From the NCBI RefSeq assembly GCF_036227205.1, contig NZ_CP109442.1, forward strand, positions 7,564,001 to 7,628,000: a stretch of DNA of 64,000 bases, read 5' to 3'. Source of the DNA: Amycolatopsis sp. NBC_01480 (lineage in GTDB: Bacteria > Actinomycetota > Actinomycetes > Mycobacteriales > Pseudonocardiaceae). How positions within the stretch are numbered: position 1 is the first letter of the stretch; each line of letters starts with the position of its first letter. The position numbers and the translations under genes were made by a program. Positions 59,446 to 64,000 of this stretch are shown piece by piece. Below the pieces are notes generated by a model, which saw only the letters and a list, made by a program, of their open reading frames with translations, was not told the DNA's origin and did not search any database.

Positions 59446-59701
59446 GAGCTGTCGTTCGACTCGGTGCACCAGGTCGACCTGCCGTCCTGGCACACCGACC
59501 GGGTCGTGCTGGTCGGCGACGCGGCCGTGGGAGACGTCGATGCGCCCGTTCGTTCGCGAGGGCCAGCGGGCCGGCCGGGCGAAGAGGCAGATCTTCGTGC
59601 CAGCCAACGGTTTCCGCGCTCTGCGACGCAAACGCATGATGCAGCGCTCCGGCCGGAAGTTCGCGCTCAGGGACGCGCAAGCCGCACTCACGGTGGTCTA
59701 G
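59446..59701 (+). pseudogene. Remnant of an FAD-dependent monooxygenase
   Basis: Two pieces: SFDSVHQVDLPSWHTDRVVL, VGDAA (59446-59526), the second FAD-binding (GD) motif of PHBH-type monooxygenases, and, in another frame, MRPFVREGQRAGRAKRQIFV with RALRRKRMMQRSGRKF to the stop at 59701 (C-terminal helix). The ~35 residues that normally follow 'GDAA' (substrate-site P.G.G loop) are missing, so a short internal deletion shifted the frame. The whole N-terminal FAD domain is lost. Confidence 0.65.
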
Positions 59702-59713
59702 GAAGGAAACCGC

Positions 59714-59996
59714 ATGGACCGCAATCTGGCTGTCGTCCGGGAATGGGAGCACCTCTGCAACACCTGCCGGAACCTGCTGTTCGACACTCAGTACGCTGCG
59801 GAATGCCGGGTCGTCTACGGCGGGGTGCTGGAAATTCAACGGCCGCGAGGCGCTGCGTGCGTATCAAGCGCAAGTGGACGAACACGCTCCTCATCGCGCG
59901 CTGTCAGTGAAACACGTTCACGCGACCGGTGACATCGTTGTCGTCGAGACCCTGGTGCACCTCCGGGACGGCGGCACGCTGAACGCCGCAGTAAGG
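59714..59996 (+). pseudogene. SnoaL-like/NTF2-like gene, frameshifted and truncated by a palindrome
   Basis: It begins ATG 59714 after GGAAGGAAACCGC with NLAVVREWEHLCNTCRNLLF, YAAECRVVYGGVLEIQ. After about 59835 the frame shifts and continues FNGREALRAYQAQVDEHAPH, KHVHATGDIVVVETLVHLRD up to GTLNAA. It then runs straight into the CTCGTGAGTG stem-loop at 59997. SnoaL-like proteins are ~120-140 residues, so about 25 residues are lost. The palindrome sits exactly at the truncation point. Confidence 0.6.
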
Positions 59997-60044
59997 GCTC
60001 GTGAGTGTTTAGGACGGTTAGAACCGTCCTAAACACTCACGAGC
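59997..60044. repeat. Perfect long stem-loop (CTCGTGAGTG family)
   Basis: GCTCGTGAGTGTTTAGGACGGTT (59997-60019) and 60022-60044 are perfect reverse complements over 23 bases with only AG between them, so the whole 48-base unit is nearly palindromic. It shares CTCGTGAGTGyTTA..ACGGTT with the element at 36397-36444 and truncates a SnoaL-like gene. Confidence 0.85.
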
Positions 60045-60181
60045 TTGTCACCACCAGGGAACCGCGGGCAGACCCGCCGCGTCGGAATGCCGGACTTACC
60101 CGATCCGGGTGCGGCGGGCCCGGGCGGCTGACATACTGGTGCGCGCGCCCGGGGAGGGTGCACACGAGGAGGTGGACTGGG

Positions 60182-60676
60182 GTGAGTTCACACCGGGTCT
60201 CGGACTGGGACGATGCCCGCTCATTGCACAAGCAGTTCGCGAAGTCGGAGCCCAAGCCCGTGCGGCACGTGCCGGGCGCGGCTTCGGTGGACGATCCGAC
60301 CGGCGCGGGCAACGCCGCGCTGGTCGCCGACGACAGCGGCACGATCGAGCTGGACCCGGCCGAGATCGCTGCGGCCGACGCCGAGCTGGCGCAGCGGCAG
60401 GACGAGCTGGCCGGGTACCTGCGGCAGGCCGGTCAGCTGGCCAGCCCGCTGAAGGACGGCAGCAGCCCGGTCGCCGAGCACCTGCGCAAGGCGTTCGAGG
60501 TGCGGGGCTCGGCGGACGGCGGCGTGCAGGCGACCCTGCAGCAGTACCTCGACGAGCTGTCGGCGCTGCGGGACGCGATCCACGCGGCGAGCGCCGGCCT
60601 GGTGCAGCAGGAGGACAGCGCGCACGAGGCGCTGGGCACCCTGCACAGCCGCCTGGACGACGGGGGAACGGCATGA
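60182..60676 (+). CDS. Helical protein at the head of the ESX locus (PE/WXG-like, unassigned)
   Basis: This 164-residue protein starts at GTG 60182 with GAGGAGGTGGACT upstream. A flexible N-terminus (residues 1-55) precedes three helices rich in Ala/Gln/Leu (AEIAAADAELAQRQDELAGY, VQATLQQYLDELSALRDAIH, LVQQEDSAHEALGTLHSRL). It has no signal or membrane segment and no WxG motif. It is coupled by ATGA to the PPE-like gene, as PE genes are to PPE genes, so it may be its export partner. The assignment is inference from position. Confidence 0.75.
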   Translation: MSSHRVSDWDDARSLHKQFAKSEPKPVRHVPGAASVDDPTGAGNAALVADDSGTIELDPAEIAAADAELAQRQDELAGYLRQAGQLASPLKDGSSPVAEHLRKAFEVRGSADGGVQATLQQYLDELSALRDAIHAASAGLVQQEDSAHEALGTLHSRLDDGGTA

Positions 60677-61839
60677 GCAGGGAACCGGCCTACGAGCGGC
60701 TGCCGTACGAGAAGCACCGCAAGCACAAGTACTACAGCCAGGACCACCCGCTCACCGCGGCGCAGCAGCGCCGGGTCCGCCGGGCCCGCCAGATCCAGAC
60801 GGTGAACCGGCAGGACAAGTCGTTCGGCAAGATCAACTGGGCGGCCTACGAGCACACCCAGCTCTATGACATGATCATGACCGCGGACCCGGCCGGGATG
60901 GGCTCGGCCGCGCACAGCTGGGCGCAGCTGGCGTACAACGTCGATTCGGCCACCTCGGCGGTGCACCAGACGGTGCAGAAGCTGCTGCTGTCCTGGCGTG
61001 GCGGCGCGGCCGGGGGCGCCGCGCAGTCGGCGTCGAAGCTGACTTCGTGGGGCAGCGGCGCGAGCGAGACCATGCGCGAGGTCGGGGACAAGCTCGACCA
61101 CTACACGACCGCGGTCACCACCGCGCGCAACAAGATGCCCGAGCCGGTGTTCTACTCCGCGGAGAACCAGTTCCGCGACGGGTACGACGTGAGCGCGGCC
61201 AGCGGCCCCAGCGGCGCGGTCATGATCGACCAGCTGCTCGACGACCACCTGCCGGCCCGGCAGAACGCCAACCGCGCCAAGACCGAGGCAGTGCGGGTGA
61301 TGGAGACCTACGAGTCGGCCAGCAAGGGTGTGCACGACCAGCTGCCGCATTTCTCCGACGCGCCGCTGAGCACCCGGTCGGGAGTCGACGGCCCGGTCCA
61401 GAACCCCGGCCCCACGCGGATCGATCCGGGCGGCGACAGCACCACCGCGGCGTCGGCCTTGGATCCCGGCGCGCTGGGCGGGATGGCCGGTGCCGGTGCG
61501 TCGCCGGGCGGGATGGTCGGCTCGTTCGGCGCGGGCTCCGGGTACGGCGGCTCGGCGGGCAGCGGACTCGGCAGCGGCCTTGGCAGTGGACTTGCCGGAG
61601 GCGCGAGCACCGGTGACGCCGTGCCCGGCGGAGCACTCGGCGGCACGGGACTCGCCGGTGCGGCGCAGAGCGCGGCCGCCGGTGGCCGCGGCGGCATGGG
61701 CGGCGGCTTCATGTCGCCGATGGGCGGGGGCCAGCGCGGCCAGGGCGACGCCGAGCACGAGAACCGCTACGCCAAGGACGGCGCCTTCGACTTCCTGGAG
61801 GACCTGCCCGACGCCTATCCGCCTGTGCTGGGTGAGTGA
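60673..61839 (+). CDS. PPE-like domain protein (type VII secretion substrate)
   Basis: This 388-residue protein has an N-terminal helical domain: INWAAYEHTQLYDMIMTADP, a segment [15 protein letters not shown] in the middle of the helical hairpin (WxG-like turn), TMREVGDKLDHYTTAVTTAR. A long Gly/Ser/Ala-rich low-complexity tail (about 250-360; GSGLGSGLGSGLAGGAST) ends in an acidic DFLEDLPDAYPPVLGE. This matches actinomycete PPE-domain proteins with repetitive C-termini. It overlaps the preceding gene by four bases and is followed by EspG, the usual chaperone of PE/PPE proteins. Confidence 0.8.
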   Translation: MSREPAYERLPYEKHRKHKYYSQDHPLTAAQQRRVRRARQIQTVNRQDKSFGKINWAAYEHTQLYDMIMTADPAGMGSAAHSWAQLAYNVDSATSAVHQTVQKLLLSWRGGAAGGAAQSASKLTSWGSGASETMREVGDKLDHYTTAVTTARNKMPEPVFYSAENQFRDGYDVSAASGPSGAVMIDQLLDDHLPARQNANRAKTEAVRVMETYESASKGVHDQLPHFSDAPLSTRSGVDGPVQNPGPTRIDPGGDSTTAASALDPGALGGMAGAGASPGGMVGSFGAGSGYGGSAGSGLGSGLGSGLAGGASTGDAVPGGALGGTGLAGAAQSAAAGGRGGMGGGFMSPMGGGQRGQGDAEHENRYAKDGAFDFLEDLPDAYPPVLGE

Positions 61840-61845
61840 CGGCGC

Positions 61846-62673
61846 GTGGCCAGACAACTGAACGGTGGGGACGGCGTCGTGCTCTCCCACCTGGAATTCG
61901 ACCTGCTGTGGGAAGACCTCGACCTCGGCCCCAGCCCGTACCCGCTCGAGGTGCGTTCCCACGGCGCCACCATGGACGAGCGTGACGCGCTGGGCACGCA
62001 GGTCGCGGAAAGCCTGACCGAGGCGGGCCTGCTCGACGACGGCGACGAGCCGCACCCGAGGCTGGCCGAGCTGTTCGGCGTGCTGGCCGAGCCGGTGGTT
62101 TCGGTGGACCTGCTGGTGTTCCGCGATCCGCCGATGCGGGCGCTGGTCGCGGCCGACCGGCGGCTCGGGGCCCTGGCCATCGTCGACGCCGGCGAGCTGG
62201 CCCTGCGGCCGTGCCTGCCGGACGAGCTGCCGGAGCTGGCCGCGGGCATCGTCGGCGAGGCGGACCCGGGGCCGGGCCGCTCGGTCCGGCTGCCGCGCGA
62301 GACGTTCTCCGAGGCGATGACCGCGTTCGCCGAGCGCGGGCACGACGCGTTCGAGCGGGTGCTGGCCGGGGCGCAGCTCACCGGCCGTGACCTGCGGGCG
62401 CTGTCCACCCTCGTCACGACTCCGCGGATCGCGTACGGCCAGCTGGCCGCGAACGGTCCGGGCGGCCGTTCCCCGGCCGTGGCCTGGTACGACACCGAAG
62501 CCGGCCGGTACGGCGCGGTGGTTCAGGAGAGCGCGGGCACCCGCTGGGTCACCGTCACGCCCGCGGACGGCGCCTGGCTGCGCGACCGGATCGCCCAGGC
62601 ACTGGAAAGCGTCGTTTCCGGTCGGGGCAATCGGGAACCGAGGACCCGGCCAGGCGCGTCCGACCTGAGGTAG
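61846..62673 (+). CDS. EspG family ESX secretion chaperone
   Basis: This 275-residue protein begins GGDGVVLSHLEFDLLWEDLD and PYPLEVRSHGATMDERDAL, and contains LSTLVTTPRIAYGQL, SPAVAWYDTEAGRYGAVV and WVTVTPADGAWLRDRIAQAL. These are the signature pieces of EspG. EspG binds the PPE tip of PE-PPE pairs in the cytoplasm and keeps them soluble for export through the ESX (T7SS) channel. GTG 61846 begins seven bases after the PPE-like stop. Confidence 0.9.
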   Translation: MARQLNGGDGVVLSHLEFDLLWEDLDLGPSPYPLEVRSHGATMDERDALGTQVAESLTEAGLLDDGDEPHPRLAELFGVLAEPVVSVDLLVFRDPPMRALVAADRRLGALAIVDAGELALRPCLPDELPELAAGIVGEADPGPGRSVRLPRETFSEAMTAFAERGHDAFERVLAGAQLTGRDLRALSTLVTTPRIAYGQLAANGPGGRSPAVAWYDTEAGRYGAVVQESAGTRWVTVTPADGAWLRDRIAQALESVVSGRGNREPRTRPGASDLR

Positions 62674-62702
62674 CAGTGGAGCGCCTTGAAGGGGGCAGGC
62701 CC

Positions 62703-63485
62703 ATGAGCAGGTTGTCGGCGGAGGAGATAGCCCAGCACGCGTACCGCGCGGGGTTCCGCGGGAACGCGTTGACCACCGCGGTGGCGGTGGCGCTCGCGGA
62801 GTCGGGCGGCAACGACCACGCGCACAACGCGACCCCGCCGGACAACTCCTACGGGCTGTGGCAGGTCAACATGCTCGGCTCGCTGGGCCCGGCCCGGCGG
62901 CAGGAATTCCACCTGCACTCCAACGACCAGCTGTTCAACCCGGACCAGAACGCCAAGGCCGCGTGGGACATCTCCGGCCACGGCAAGAGCTTCCAGCCGT
63001 GGTCGACCTACACCAACGGCGCGTACAAGAGCCACCTCGCCGCCGCGCGCAAGGCCGCCGAGGACGTCACCCGCCACCACGGCAAGACCACGCACAAGCC
63101 CGCGCCGCACAAGAAGCCCGAGCCGCCGAAGAAGCCGGTGCACAGCAAGGGAAACGGCGGGTTCCGCGCCGAGCTGGAGCAGTTCGTCGCGTACGAAAAG
63201 AAGACCCAGCACATCGCCGACGAGCTGGTGGCGACCGGGAAGAAGACCGTGCACCGGGTCACCGGCATCGCCAAGGACAGCTTCGGGCAGGTCGGCGAAG
63301 AGACAGGGTTCGCCGACGCGCTGGGGGACTTCAGCCGTTCGCTGGAGAAGCAGGTCGGGGTCACCGGTGCGCACGCGCGCACGCTGGGCGCCTCGGTGTT
63401 CCGGGCGCGCGAGAACTACGCCGGCATGGACACCGACGCCGCGGGCGCGCTGACCACCAAGGACATCCAGGGCAGCCTGGGCTGA
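62703..63485 (+). CDS. Lysozyme-like (transglycosylase) protein of the ESX locus
   Basis: This 260-residue protein starts at ATG 62703 (GAAGGGGGCAGGCCC upstream). N-terminal lysozyme-like domain: AVAVALAESGGN (catalytic Glu in AES, ~28), NSYGLWQVNMLGSLGPARR, FQPWSTYTNGAYKSH (~110). A Lys/Pro-rich linker (HKPAPHKKPEPPKKPVHSK) and a C-terminal helical region (about 160-260) follow. No signal peptide, so export by the ESX system itself is likely, with the next gene's WXG-like product as partner. The enzyme domain matches the Sec-exported paralogue at 29144. Confidence 0.87.
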   Translation: MSRLSAEEIAQHAYRAGFRGNALTTAVAVALAESGGNDHAHNATPPDNSYGLWQVNMLGSLGPARRQEFHLHSNDQLFNPDQNAKAAWDISGHGKSFQPWSTYTNGAYKSHLAAARKAAEDVTRHHGKTTHKPAPHKKPEPPKKPVHSKGNGGFRAELEQFVAYEKKTQHIADELVATGKKTVHRVTGIAKDSFGQVGEETGFADALGDFSRSLEKQVGVTGAHARTLGASVFRARENYAGMDTDAAGALTTKDIQGSLG

Positions 63486-63500
63486 CGAGGGGGATTCGAA

Positions 63501-64000
63501 GTGGACACCGCAGGAGTCGCGACGCTGTTCGCGGACGAGATGAAAGCCCACCACGGCAAGCTCCAGGGCAAGGCCGCGGACTCGCAGGCCGCGCAGCAGG
63601 CGCTGCAGCAGGCGGCGAACACGATCACCGAGCAGCACGACGTGCAGCGCAAGGCCGCGCACTCGCTGCTGGAAGGCTGGCAGAGCAAGGCCGCGCCGAC
63701 CTTCGAGAAGGATTCGGCGAAGTTCGGCACCGACCTGACCGTCACGGCGAAGGCCAGCCGGAGTGGCGCGCAGGTCGTCGGCGAGGTCACCGACGCGCTG
63801 GCGGGCCGGCACCAGGCGACCGGCCGGCTGATCGACGAGTTCGTCGCGAAGGCCCGGAAGCTGATCGACGCCGGGTACCTGCTGGCCCGCAACGGCAGCC
63901 CGGCCGCGCTGCTGCTCGCCGTCGGCGACGTGGCCGATCTCGCCGGCAAGTACCTCAAGGAGTCGTCCACGCACCTCAAGGACGCGCGGACGGAAATGAC
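63501..64000 (+). CDS. WXG100-like (DUF4226-type) protein, C-terminus outside the window
   Basis: At least 166 codons are in the window, and the frame stays open at the right edge. GTG 63501 follows GAGGGGGATTCGAA, 15 bases after the lysozyme-like stop. The sequence is helical: LFADEMKAHHGKLQGKAADS, QQALQQAANTITEQHD, then LLEGWQSKAAPTFEKDSAKF, a WxS turn between two helices as in WXG100 proteins. LDxGRLIDEF-like helices follow. It fits an ESX substrate co-secreted with the lysozyme-like protein. Confidence 0.75.
   Translation, partial: MDTAGVATLFADEMKAHHGKLQGKAADSQAAQQALQQAANTITEQHDVQRKAAHSLLEGWQSKAAPTFEKDSAKFGTDLTVTAKASRSGAQVVGEVTDALAGRHQATGRLIDEFVAKARKLIDAGYLLARNGSPAALLLAVGDVADLAGKYLKESSTHLKDARTEM

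Noticed and set aside
1..64000. tRNA, rRNA or tmRNA genes
   Set aside because: No clover-leaf candidate with GTTCGA-type loops plus matching stems, and no rRNA-like sequence, was recognised by eye. A tRNAscan run would be decisive.
1..64000. CRISPR array or cas genes
   Set aside because: No regular series of identical 25-40 base repeats separated by unique spacers; the tandem repeats at 43186 and 44658 are adjacent and degenerate, without spacers.

Overview
The window is high-GC actinomycete chromosome: third codon positions are nearly all G or C, GTG starts and 4-base ATGA/GTGA gene overlaps are common, and secreted proteins and TetR-type regulators abound. An ESX (type VII secretion) accessory locus at the right end, together with P450s and many long perfect intergenic hairpins, suggests Pseudonocardiaceae, most likely Amycolatopsis or a relative. 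That placement is inference from gene content; no rRNA or tRNA gene is present to fix it.

Layout. 1-10.3 kb: the start of a secreted beta-helix enzyme (cut by the window edge), a three-subunit molybdenum hydroxylase operon on the minus strand (2Fe-2S, FAD and Mo subunits, PaoABC-like), two divergent amidohydrolases, and a PadR - ABC ATPase - FtsX permease exporter operon. 10.3-13 kb: a secreted DUF3089 esterase-like protein, a possible toxin-tail fragment with a neighbour gene, and remnants of two broken genes. 13-18.3 kb: a sugar operon (TIM-barrel isomerase, Gfo/Idh oxidoreductase, GH92 mannosidase) behind the broken tail of a sugar permease. 18.3-29 kb: TetR/SDR/P450 genes, then a TetR-controlled catabolic block (SDR, enoyl-CoA hydratase-like, LLM flavin oxidoreductase, alpha/beta hydrolase, CocE hydrolase) with matching 18-24 base palindromic operators, one of them in front of a separate NADP-dependent reductase gene.

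29-38.5 kb: a small secreted lysozyme-like protein, a TetR/Dabb pair, a large secreted DNRLRE/Ig-like repeat protein, a carnitine-acyltransferase-like enzyme next to an Fe(II)/2-oxoglutarate oxygenase, a secreted M64 metallopeptidase, and a LysR regulator. 38.5-46.7 kb: a P450, DUF2255, SDRs, a secreted protein of unknown function, a DivIVA-like coiled-coil protein, and an amino-acid ABC transporter whose permease is almost entirely missing. 46.7-58.5 kb: a carbohydrate and protein degradation zone (GH97, GH64, GH28-like, SGNH hydrolase, S53 peptidase) mixed with broken genes (beta-helix enzyme, GH2 mannosidase tail, DUF2637 membrane protein, Rhs tail with neighbour). 58.5-60 kb: tails and middles of an ABC-3 permease, an FAD monooxygenase and a SnoaL-like gene. 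60-64 kb: ESX-associated genes (helical protein, PPE-like, EspG, lysozyme-like, WXG100-like).

Two themes stand out. First, at least eight places show gene pieces that read cleanly up to a sharp junction and then continue as part of a different gene. These are either real deletion scars or assembly errors, and must be checked before function is inferred from missing parts. Second, regulation is unusually legible: several divergent promoters carry paired palindromes, two DasR-like boxes precede secreted hydrolases, and five unrelated families of 18-23 bp perfect stem-loops mark gene ends.
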